DNA from: Neobacillus sp. WH10
GTDB lineage: Bacteria > Bacillota > Bacilli > Bacillales > Cytobacillaceae
Assembly (NCBI RefSeq): GCF_030123405.1
Contig: NZ_CP126110.1
Coordinates: 4,216,001-4,280,000 of the forward strand
DNA length: 64,000 bases
Direction: 5' to 3'
The notes under the pieces were generated by a model, which saw nothing but the letters and a program-made list of their open reading frames with translations, was not told the DNA's origin and did no database searches. Shown here piece by piece: positions 57,072 through 64,000 of this stretch (position 1 is its first letter; each line of letters starts with the position of its first letter). Position numbers and translations under genes: made by a program.

Positions 57072-58554
57072 GATCGGCCACCCACTCTCGCAGTGTTCTT
57101 CGCAGCAGTTTTTTAGCAGCATTTCTTGGCAGTTTTTCGGGAAAATAAAAAGCCTTTGGTACTTTGTATTTGGCAAGCCTAGCCAAGCAAAATTGTTGAA
57201 GCTCGTCCGCGGATATTTTAAAGTCTTCCCTTTTTACAATAAAGGCAATTGGCACTTGCCCCCAATTCGCATCATCAATACCTGTCACCCCTGCCTCAGC
57301 AACAGCAGGATGGGCTAATAAAACTGCTTCGATTTCAGCAGGGTAGATATTTTCTCCACCTGAAATAATCAAATCAGAACGCCGATCGATGACGTACAAA
57401 AATCCTTCCTCATCTAAATAGCCGATATCTCCCGTATAAAACCAGCCATCACGGAATTTTTCAGTTGTTGCTTCCGGACGATATAAATATCCTGGTGTAA
57501 CATTTGGTCCTTTTACCACAATTTCACCAGCTTCACCTGATGCAGCCGGGCTTCCATTTACATTTTCAATCATGAGCTGTGACGGGAATAGAGGCTTTCC
57601 TGCTGAACCAAGCTTTGTTAAGCTGTATTCCGGAGAAAGTGTCACAATTTGTGAGGAGGATTCTGTCATACCATACGTTTGAAAAACAGGTATTTCTTTT
57701 TCCACACATGATTGAAGTAATGGCAGTGGTGCAGGACCTCCTCCTAGAAGCATGCAGCGGAAATAATCCGGAAGCCGTCTGCCCTTTAACGATTCTACAA
57801 TTCGAGTCAGCATGGTTCCTACCACTGACATAATTGTAACCTTTTTTGCTTGTATATCCTCTATCGTTTGTTCCACATTAAAGTTTTCATGAAGGACAAG
57901 CGGCATACCATAAATGACACTGCGCATGAGAATGGAGAATCCGCTAATGTGGAAAAGAGGAACGGTACAAAGCCAGCAATCGCTCTCCATAAAACCCAAA
58001 TTTAATGCTGAGCCAACAGAACTCCACCAATGGTTTCCATATGTCTGCATGACACCTTTTGGGTTTCCTGTTGTGCCTGAGGTATACATGACTGTACAGA
58101 TATCAGAAAGGCTGATTTCGTCTACAATGGCTGGCACTAATGGTTCTATTTGAAATAAACGAGTTTTAGTGACAGTGTTTAAAGATGAAATTTGTTGGTT
58201 AATTTCCAAATGGATTTCCGTAAAATAGTCTTCAAGAATAAGAAGCGACACTTTCGAATCCTTCAATTGCCAAATTAGTTCCGCTGCGGTTAAACGATTA
58301 TTCAATATAACCGCTTTCACCCCTATTAGCTGGAGAGCAAATAAAATCACTATGGTATCAAGGTGATTTTTCAATAAAACCCCTACATATTGGTCTTTTT
58401 GTATACAGAATGCCTGGAGCTGGCCTGCTGCGTTAAGAGAACGATGGTAAAGCTCTTTGAATGTTAAAGTCTGTTCCTGAAAATACACTGCTGTCCTTTC
58501 AGGAGTTAGAAATGCTCGCTTCATTAAAAAATTTGGCATTGTTTCGTTTGGCAT
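57052..58554 (-). CDS. menE: o-Succinylbenzoate-CoA ligase
   Basis: 500 residues of the ANL adenylating superfamily. The P-loop-like A3 motif CTVMYTSGTTGNPKGVMQTYG, the A5 TYGMTESSSQIV, the A7 YTGDIGYLDEEGFLYVIDRRSDLI and the C-terminal lysine block (AAKKLLRRTLREW) are present. It activates OSB with ATP and CoA. It overlaps menC. It is separated from menB by a terminator and a tandem-repeat tract, unlike the contiguous operon of B. subtilis. Confidence 0.95.
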   Translation of the reverse strand: MPNETMPNFLMKRAFLTPERTAVYFQEQTLTFKELYHRSLNAAGQLQAFCIQKDQYVGVLLKNHLDTIVILFALQLIGVKAVILNNRLTAAELIWQLKDSKVSLLILEDYFTEIHLEINQQISSLNTVTKTRLFQIEPLVPAIVDEISLSDICTVMYTSGTTGNPKGVMQTYGNHWWSSVGSALNLGFMESDCWLCTVPLFHISGFSILMRSVIYGMPLVLHENFNVEQTIEDIQAKKVTIMSVVGTMLTRIVESLKGRRLPDYFRCMLLGGGPAPLPLLQSCVEKEIPVFQTYGMTESSSQIVTLSPEYSLTKLGSAGKPLFPSQLMIENVNGSPAASGEAGEIVVKGPNVTPGYLYRPEATTEKFRDGWFYTGDIGYLDEEGFLYVIDRRSDLIISGGENIYPAEIEAVLLAHPAVAEAGVTGIDDANWGQVPIAFIVKREDFKISADELQQFCLARLAKYKVPKAFYFPEKLPRNAAKKLLRRTLREWVADHEDSID

Positions 58555-58649
58555 TTTACACCTTCTTTATCTGTAGCTATCGCGCTTCCTTTTATACCGA
58601 CCAACTTTGTGTCGTAGGACTTTCTTGGAATTTCACCAATGCCTACAGT

Positions 58650-58960
58650 CTACATTGACTTTCCAGTGGGTTTTCATCCTCAACACCCACGTAGGGCCTC
58701 TCTACATCGACTCTTCTGTGGGTTTTCATCCTCAACACCCACGTAGGGCCTCTCTACATCGACTTTTCTGCGGTTTTTCATCCTCAACACCCACGTAGAA
58801 CCTCTCTACATCGACTTTTCTGTGGGTTTTCATCCTCAACACCCACGTAGGGCCTCTCTACATCGACTTTTCTGCGGTTTTTCATCCTCAACACCCACGT
58901 AGAGCCTCTCTACATCGACTTTTCTGCGGTTTTTCTCCCACAACACCCACTTAGACCTCT
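58650..58960. repeat. Six-copy 52-bp tandem repeat (minisatellite) between menE and menB
   Basis: Units start at 58650, 58702, 58754, 58806, 58858 and 58910 (five of 52 bp, the last 51), each beginning CTACATCGACTTTTCTG or a close variant; partial sequence follows at 58961. Copies 2-5 are almost identical. In several units GTGGGT pairs with ACCCAC. 52 is not a multiple of three and no conserved frame spans the array. Confidence 0.92.
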
Positions 58961-58983
58961 CTACTTCAGCTTTTAGTCTTATA

Positions 58984-59015
58984 TAAAAACAGCCTGATGG
59001 ATAACCATCAAGCTG
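58984..59015 (-). terminator. Terminator of menB
   Basis: On the minus strand CAGCTTGATGG pairs with CCATCAGGCTG around TTAT, then TTTTTATAT. It lies 19 bases after the menB stop. Confidence 0.85.
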
Positions 59016-59033
59016 CTGCCCAAAAACTTTTGA

Positions 59034-59852
59034 TCAAGGAAAACGCGGGAATTGTCCGAAATCTGGCTTGCGCTTTTCTTTAAAGGCGTCGCGGCCTTCT
59101 TTCGCTTCATCTGTTGTATAGTAAAGCAATGTTGCATCTCCGGCAAATTGCTGAATGCCTGCTAAACCGTCTGTATCTGCATTAAATGCTGCTTTTAAGA
59201 AACGCAGAGCAGTTGGACTTTTCTCAAGCATTTCTTCACACCATTTAATCGTTTCTTCTTCTACTTGCTCAAGAGGAACAACGGTGTTGACTAAGCCCAT
59301 ATCAAGAGCCTCTTGGGCATTGTATTGACGGCATAAATACCAAATTTCACGGGCTTTTTTATGGCCGACAATTCTTGCTAAATAGCCTGAGCCATAACCA
59401 GCATCAAAGCTGCCAACTTTCGGACCAGTTTGTCCAAAAACGGCATTATCAGCAGCAATCGTTAAATCACACACAATGTGTAAAACATGACCGCCGCCAA
59501 TGGCATAACCTTTTACCATTGCAACAACTGGTTTAGGAATTACACGGATTAAACGCTGTAAATCAAGAACATTTAAGCGCGGAATTTGATCGTCGCCAAC
59601 ATAGCCGCCATGTCCTCTTACCTTTTGATCGCCACCGGAGCAAAACGCCTTATCTCCGGCACCCGTTAACACAATTACTCCAACACTCGAATCATCTCGT
59701 GCATAAGCAAAAGCGTCAATCAATTCCATTACCGTTTTCGGTGTAAATGCGTTATGTACATGTGGTCGATTTATTGTGATTTTCGCAATTCCATTATAAG
59801 TCTCATATAAAATTTCTTCATATTTACGTGCTGCAACCCATTCTACTGTCAC
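59034..59852 (-). CDS. menB: 1,4-Dihydroxy-2-naphthoyl-CoA synthase
   Basis: 272 residues of the crotonase fold. CSGGDQKVRGHGG and YAIGGGHVLHIVCDLTIAADN are the MenB substrate and oxyanion-hole blocks, and GQTGPKVGSFDAGYGSGYLAR is diagnostic of MenB. It closes the naphthoquinone ring. GTG start behind AAAGGAGG. Downstream of menH (14-base gap) and followed by a strong terminator. Confidence 0.97.
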   Translation of the reverse strand: MTVEWVAARKYEEILYETYNGIAKITINRPHVHNAFTPKTVMELIDAFAYARDDSSVGVIVLTGAGDKAFCSGGDQKVRGHGGYVGDDQIPRLNVLDLQRLIRVIPKPVVAMVKGYAIGGGHVLHIVCDLTIAADNAVFGQTGPKVGSFDAGYGSGYLARIVGHKKAREIWYLCRQYNAQEALDMGLVNTVVPLEQVEEETIKWCEEMLEKSPTALRFLKAAFNADTDGLAGIQQFAGDATLLYYTTDEAKEGRDAFKEKRKPDFGQFPRFP

Positions 59853-59866
59853 AATGAAATCCTCCT

Positions 59867-60682
59867 TTATATTTTTTTAGACAAAAAGTCACTTACTATT
59901 GTACCAAACTTTTCTCGTTCTTCCACATGAATTAAATGTCCGCTGTTTTCAACGACAATCCAATCGCCCTTTTTAAGAGCCTTAATCATTCCTTCAGCAA
60001 TACCACAAAACTTACTATCTTGCTCGCCTGTAAGCAGCAAAACTTCACAGGCAAGCTGGTCTAATTGTCCCCACAAGGAAGGCTGTGATCCCGTCCCCAT
60101 CCCAAGTAAACTATTTGAGAGCCCAATAGTAGTATTACTTAGCCTCTGAGACCTTATGAAATCATTAGTTGATACTGGAAGTTGCTTCATCGAAGAAAAA
60201 AGGGGAATCTCTTCCCAGTATTCAACAAACGACTTGATCCCATGTTCTTTAATAAATTGGGCAAGTTCTGCATCTTTCCTTCGGCGAAGTTCTCTTTCTT
60301 CCTCTGTTGCAAGACCTGGAGATGCACTTTCAAGGATTAACTTTCGAACCCTGTTTGGAAAAAGGAGGGTAAAAGTGAGCGCTAGTCTCCCCCCCATTGA
60401 ATAACCCAGCAAGTCTATTTCATTAACACCCAATTCATCAAGGATACCTTCTAAGTCATGCGCAACCGATTCAATTTGATAACGTGGCAGACATTCAGGA
60501 GACTCCGTTTTACCATGCCCAATGATATCTGGGGTAATTAACGTGGTATGCTTCCCCCAAGCATCATAAAACGGCTTCCATGTAGAAGCATCGCCCGTAA
60601 ATCCATGCAATAAGACAAGCGGTGGGTCCCCTTCACCGCAAACCTCCACATGATAGCGAATTTCGTCGATGGTCACATCCAT
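59867..60682 (-). CDS. menH: SHCHC synthase (MenH)
   Basis: 271 residues of alpha/beta hydrolase. The nucleophile elbow LLGYSMGGRLAL, oxyanion HGFTGD, and the late Asp (TGEQDSKF) and His (NSGHLIHVE) form the triad. It eliminates pyruvate from SEPHCHC to give SHCHC. Its ATG shares bases with the menD stop (TAATG), so translation is coupled; AGGAGAG precedes the start. Confidence 0.93.
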   Translation of the reverse strand: MDVTIDEIRYHVEVCGEGDPPLVLLHGFTGDASTWKPFYDAWGKHTTLITPDIIGHGKTESPECLPRYQIESVAHDLEGILDELGVNEIDLLGYSMGGRLALTFTLLFPNRVRKLILESASPGLATEEERELRRRKDAELAQFIKEHGIKSFVEYWEEIPLFSSMKQLPVSTNDFIRSQRLSNTTIGLSNSLLGMGTGSQPSLWGQLDQLACEVLLLTGEQDSKFCGIAEGMIKALKKGDWIVVENSGHLIHVEEREKFGTIVSDFLSKKI

Positions 60683-62430
60683 TACTGCTCTCCTATGACA
60701 AAATTTGATATTTCCTGGGAAACAGAACGCCAAAATCCACGATGCTCATCGAGATTTTTCTCCCTTTTTGTCGTAATCTCGTAAACATGAATTCCTGTTT
60801 GATCTACACTCTTCTTCATTTCCACTTCTAAGTGATTCCAATCTTTTATTTTAGTAAATTGTCCGTTAAACATTCTTACAGCATGTTCAAATTCTAGATT
60901 TAGAGGTGTACCAAAAAGAAGTTCAAAATTTTTAGGATGCTCCGATTGTGGTAGGAAGGAAAAAATCCCGCCGCCATTATTGTTTACAAGAATAATATGA
61001 ATATCTATATCATAAAGCTTTGCTGCAATAAGACCATTTAAGTCATGGAAGAAGGTTAAATCCCCTAACACCAGGTATAAGGACTTAGAGTAAACGGCTG
61101 CACCCAAAGCAGTCGAAACAGTACCATCAATGCCATTAGCTCCTCTGTTCGCCATTATTTTAATGGATTTATTATTGTTTAAGAAAAAGCTATCTACGTC
61201 ACGAATTGGCATGCTATTTCCGACAAAGAGAGTAGCTTCTTCAGGGAGGATCTCAGCTAATTGATAAAACAGCCTTCCTTCGCTTAATTCATTTAAATCA
61301 CGAATTAACGTCATATTTTCTTTTGTCAGCGCATTAACCTTCTTCCAGCTCTCTAAATATCCGGATGAAGATTTGCTGTCCAAGAAGTTTAACAGCTTTT
61401 GGCAAAAAATTGTTTCTTTGCAAAAAATCATGTTCGTTGATGATGCTGACGGATCACGCCAGCCACCGCCGCCATCGACGACAAATTGATCTGCTGTGTG
61501 ATTTTCTTTTAAAAATATCGTTAACGCTTTAGAAATAGGCATTGCCCCAAACCGTAACACAACATCCGGTTTAAGGAAGGTTTTGGCGTCTTCATTTCTT
61601 AAAAAAGTATCATATGATTCAATAATATTTTCAAGGTTGTGATTACCACTTCTTAATTGTGATAGCGGGTCAGCTAATACAGGATAGTTTAATGCCTTTG
61701 AAAGGCGTGTCACAGCTTCGGCAAATTGTTCGTCAACAATGTTCCCGCAAACAATAATCCCTTTTTCTTTCCCGCTTATTTTTTCAGCAATCACTTTAAA
61801 TTGCTCATGATCAACCGTAAAGTCTCCATTATGCACCCTTACATATCCATTTGGTCGCTCTGTTTGACGAAATAGCGCATCATCCAATTTCGGAATGAGT
61901 GGTTCGCGGAACGGAAAATTCAAATGAACCGGACCAGATGGAGCCGCAGCAGCAATTGCTGCAGCACGGGCACAAACTGTCCGAGCGTAACGGATCATTT
62001 CATCGTTTTTCTCCGGCAAAGCCATTTCTGCAAACCATTTTACATGATGGCCATATAAATGGATTTGATCAATTGCCTGAGGGGCTCCCACTTCTCTTAG
62101 CTCGTGCGGCCTGTCAGCCGTAAGGACAATTAAGGGAACTCGTGAATATTTCGCCTCAACTATCGCAGGAAAGTAGTTGGCTGCAGCAGTACCCGATGTA
62201 CATAGAATGGCAACAGGTTTGTTGATTGCCTTAGCGATTCCTAATGCAAAAAAAGCAGCAGAACGTTCATCTACATGAACATGAACGTTTAACTCAGGAT
62301 GTTCTGCCATTACCATCGCCATCGGAGTAGATCTTGAACCCGGGCTTACGACAATTTCGGTTACTCCCGTTGAAACTAGTTCTGAAACAAAGGCTGCAAT
62401 ATAAGCGGTTAATGATTCCTGATGATTCAT
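60682..62430 (-). CDS. menD: SEPHCHC synthase (MenD)
   Basis: 582 residues of ThDP enzyme. VVSPGSRSTPMAM and HVDERSAAFFALGIAK are N-terminal MenD blocks, and the ThDP motif GDLTFFHDLNGLIAAKLYDIDIHIILVNNNGGG is at the C-terminal part. It adds the decarboxylated 2-oxoglutarate moiety to isochorismate. The ATG of MNHQESL at 62430 follows GGGGGAAA, one base after the menF stop. Overlaps menH. Confidence 0.96.
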   Translation of the reverse strand: MNHQESLTAYIAAFVSELVSTGVTEIVVSPGSRSTPMAMVMAEHPELNVHVHVDERSAAFFALGIAKAINKPVAILCTSGTAAANYFPAIVEAKYSRVPLIVLTADRPHELREVGAPQAIDQIHLYGHHVKWFAEMALPEKNDEMIRYARTVCARAAAIAAAAPSGPVHLNFPFREPLIPKLDDALFRQTERPNGYVRVHNGDFTVDHEQFKVIAEKISGKEKGIIVCGNIVDEQFAEAVTRLSKALNYPVLADPLSQLRSGNHNLENIIESYDTFLRNEDAKTFLKPDVVLRFGAMPISKALTIFLKENHTADQFVVDGGGGWRDPSASSTNMIFCKETIFCQKLLNFLDSKSSSGYLESWKKVNALTKENMTLIRDLNELSEGRLFYQLAEILPEEATLFVGNSMPIRDVDSFFLNNNKSIKIMANRGANGIDGTVSTALGAAVYSKSLYLVLGDLTFFHDLNGLIAAKLYDIDIHIILVNNNGGGIFSFLPQSEHPKNFELLFGTPLNLEFEHAVRMFNGQFTKIKDWNHLEVEMKKSVDQTGIHVYEITTKREKNLDEHRGFWRSVSQEISNFVIGEQ

Positions 62431-62431
62431 G

Positions 62432-63832
62432 TTATTTTCCCCCAAGAGCTCGAAGCATTGGTGTAAACTTCAAACTTGTTTCTAAATATTCACTTTCTGA
62501 ATTCGAATCTGCTACAACACCACAACCGGCAAACAACGATGCCTCATTTCCCTGCAAGAGTCCACAGCGAATGGAGACCGCAAATTCACCATTCTGTTTA
62601 TAATCGACCCATCCAAGCGGCGCACCATAGAAGCCGCGGTCAAGCTCTTCAACCTGTCTAATTTTTTCAACTGCCGCTTTCTTTGGCAGCCCTCCAAGTG
62701 CAGGTGTCGGATGAAGTCTTTCAACTAGTAAAAGTAATGAAGCATCCTTATTACATTTTCCAATAACAGGTGTATAAAGATGCTGAATATCCCTATTTTT
62801 CAATAGCTGCGGTTTGTCTGGCAGGATTATCTCTTCGCATGATTCTTCTAAAGCTTCCTTAATCATTTCAACCACAAACCCGTGCTCAATCAGGTTTTTC
62901 TGATCATTTAATAAGGTTTTACCTAGGATCCGATCTTCCTCATCTGTGTTTCCGCGTGAGATTGAACCTGCAAGGCAGGTAGAATAGACTTCAGATCCAT
63001 GCTTTTTTACTAGTCTTTCCGGCGATGCACCAATAAAACAATCGCCATTTGATTCAAAGGCAAAAATAAAGCTTGCAGGCTGCTGAGTATACAAATGATT
63101 CAGTACTGTGTCTGCCACTACCTGATCGTTAAAAACTAGCCTAAGTTCACGGGCAAGGACGACTTTCTTTAATGGTCCGTTTGTTAACTCCTTCACAACA
63201 CCATCGACAGCATGTTTCCACTTTTCTGGCGAAATTTCTTTTGTTTCCAATAATGCAGCACACTTTCCACGATCATTCCGTTTTAGTGATAAAAGCAGTT
63301 GATTTCTTTCTTCCGCAATCTTACTGAATAGAGATAGATCATCATTGGTTGTAAAAACAATATTCGTTGTTAAATATGTCTCACCGTCTATGATACTCAA
63401 TAAATATTTTGGTATATGGAATAAAGAATCAGCATACTTGGACCAAAGATCCGTTTTTTCTTTATATGGATCAAAGGAAAATCCCCCGAACATAAGGGGC
63501 CCAATACCTATTTTTGTATATGGATTAAAAATTAAGCTTTCCTCTAAGAAGCTTTTCCACTCTCTTTCAACATGAAAAAAGCGGTCAGTAGCCTGATCCG
63601 ACTGAATTTGTTTTGAAATTCCAAGCCCAATAAGCACAATCTCGTCTGCTGGGTCTTTCCAAAAAAAACGTTCTCCACTATAGCGGTCTTTTCCCACGTT
63701 AAAAAAAGATAAAGGGTTAATCATATCCATTTTATGGACTTCACTTATTAATATAGGCCGGCCCAGTTCTTTCGCTCGATTAACAGCCAATAGACCCCTT
63801 TCCTTTATTTCCGTTTCTTGAATGGTAACCAA
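62432..63832 (-). CDS. menF: Menaquinone-specific isochorismate synthase
   Basis: 466 residues of the chorismate-utilising family. FIFAFESNGDCFIGASPERLVKK, SRGNTDEEDRILGKTLLNDQKNL and LHPTPALGGLPKKAAVEKIRQVE are isochorismate synthase blocks, with Glu in LDRGFYGAPLGWVD. It commits chorismate to menaquinone. The TTG at 63832 follows TTTGGAGG; a longer ATG start (63871) lies across that site. First gene of the operon. Confidence 0.94.
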   Translation of the reverse strand: MVTIQETEIKERGLLAVNRAKELGRPILISEVHKMDMINPLSFFNVGKDRYSGERFFWKDPADEIVLIGLGISKQIQSDQATDRFFHVEREWKSFLEESLIFNPYTKIGIGPLMFGGFSFDPYKEKTDLWSKYADSLFHIPKYLLSIIDGETYLTTNIVFTTNDDLSLFSKIAEERNQLLLSLKRNDRGKCAALLETKEISPEKWKHAVDGVVKELTNGPLKKVVLARELRLVFNDQVVADTVLNHLYTQQPASFIFAFESNGDCFIGASPERLVKKHGSEVYSTCLAGSISRGNTDEEDRILGKTLLNDQKNLIEHGFVVEMIKEALEESCEEIILPDKPQLLKNRDIQHLYTPVIGKCNKDASLLLLVERLHPTPALGGLPKKAAVEKIRQVEELDRGFYGAPLGWVDYKQNGEFAVSIRCGLLQGNEASLFAGCGVVADSNSESEYLETSLKFTPMLRALGGK

Positions 63833-63904
63833 ACAAATCCCTCCAAAACAGCCGAAATGACTGTTATCCATTCATTTTGATACAAATTTTAAGTTACTAC
63901 TCCC

Positions 63905-63933
63905 ATTGTAAAGAAGTCAATAATACTTGTCAC
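63905..63933 (-). promoter_or_regulatory. SigA promoter of the men operon
   Basis: GTGACA (63928-63933), 17-base spacer, TACAAT (63905-63910) on the minus strand, about 70 bases from the TTG start of menF. Beyond 63934 no gene is seen to the window end. Confidence 0.7.
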
Positions 63934-64000
63934 TACCAATCCAGTTTCATTCCTTATTATATATCAAAATTGTTACAATTAGGCTGAAAACAGCTTTTTC

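Noticed and set aside
57072..57176. 35-residue N-terminal extension of menC
   Set aside because: It lies wholly inside menE in another frame; the internal ATG fits MenC homologues.
58607..58798. Open frame over the 52-bp tandem repeat
   Set aside because: The unit length is not a multiple of three, so no repeated peptide is kept, and there is no ribosome site; the frame is a by-product of the repeat.
58650..58960. CRISPR-like array
   Set aside because: The repeats are directly adjacent with no unique spacers, and no cas genes are present.
1..64000. tRNA or rRNA genes
   Set aside because: No cloverleaf with a T-arm GTTCRANNC box in a suitable setting and no rRNA-like blocks were noticed; a tRNAscan run would be needed to exclude them fully.

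Overview
The window is a low-GC Firmicute chromosome segment and matches the Bacillus subtilis yt* to men region gene for gene over most of its length. Recognisable neighbours are ytoP, ytzB, ytnP, trmB, ytzH, ytmP, amyX, ytlR, thpR, dat, pepV and ytzE; then ytzG, ytgP, ytfP, cse60 and leuS; then ytzC, ytqA, ytqB, ytpB, ytpA, ytoA, asnB, metK, pckA, ytmB, ytmA, ytlACD, ytkD, ytzI, luxS, ytjA, ytiB and menCEBHDF. The organism is therefore a Bacillaceae member, probably a soil Bacillus or Neobacillus relative. The periplasmic-type nitrite ammonification genes nrfHA, absent from B. subtilis 168, point to an anaerobically capable, ammonia-forming species. No rRNA, tRNA, prophage or CRISPR array was seen.

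Layout. 1-10.2 kb: minus-strand housekeeping and carbohydrate genes (ytnP lactonase, trmB, ytmP, amyX pullulanase, ytlR lipid kinase, thpR, dat, pepV). 10.2-16.3 kb: an accessory patch with ytzE, an amino-acid permease, an ArsR/SRPBCC pair with its own operators, an orphan AAA ATPase, a long proteobacterial-type speD and a PerR-type dps. 16.5-23.9 kb: ytzG, ytgP/murJ, ytfP, cse60, a rhodanese gene, and leuS behind a leucine T-box. 24-33.2 kb: a second accessory patch with a CstA transporter and its LytST-type two-component system, an MFS transporter, and the nitrite reductase operon (unknown anchored protein, nrfH, nrfA) with FNR-like palindromes upstream. 33.7-45.8 kb: ytzC, the ytqAB tRNA-modification pair, an intact IS3-family element, ytpB, ytpA, ytoA, asnB, metK behind a SAM-I riboswitch, and pckA with a CcpN-like box. 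45.8-55.8 kb: an ECF sigma/anti-sigma pair, ytmBA, the ytlACD ABC transporter, ytkD, small genes, luxS, yidD, a carbonic anhydrase, a Zur-type zinc-binding lipoprotein and a DUF1540 protein. 56-63.9 kb: the menaquinone operon menF-menD-menH-menB, then a terminator and a 52-bp tandem repeat, then menE-menC.

Working together. The men genes supply menaquinone, from which NrfH passes electrons to NrfA. CstA with LytST probably handles pyruvate-type overflow carbon. metK, speD and luxS are linked through S-adenosylmethionine use and recycling. pckA with CcpN, and cstA with a cre site, mark gluconeogenic control.

The most interesting non-gene signals are: an IS3 element inserted exactly in the three-base loop of the shared ytqB/ytpB terminator; a six-copy 52-bp minisatellite inside the men operon; several families of small structured intergenic repeats, one sitting in the leuS leader downstream of the T-box; and an uncharacterised membrane-anchored extracytoplasmic protein leading the nrf operon. 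I saw no clearly new multi-gene system. Functional statements rest on motif reading and remembered families, not on database searches.
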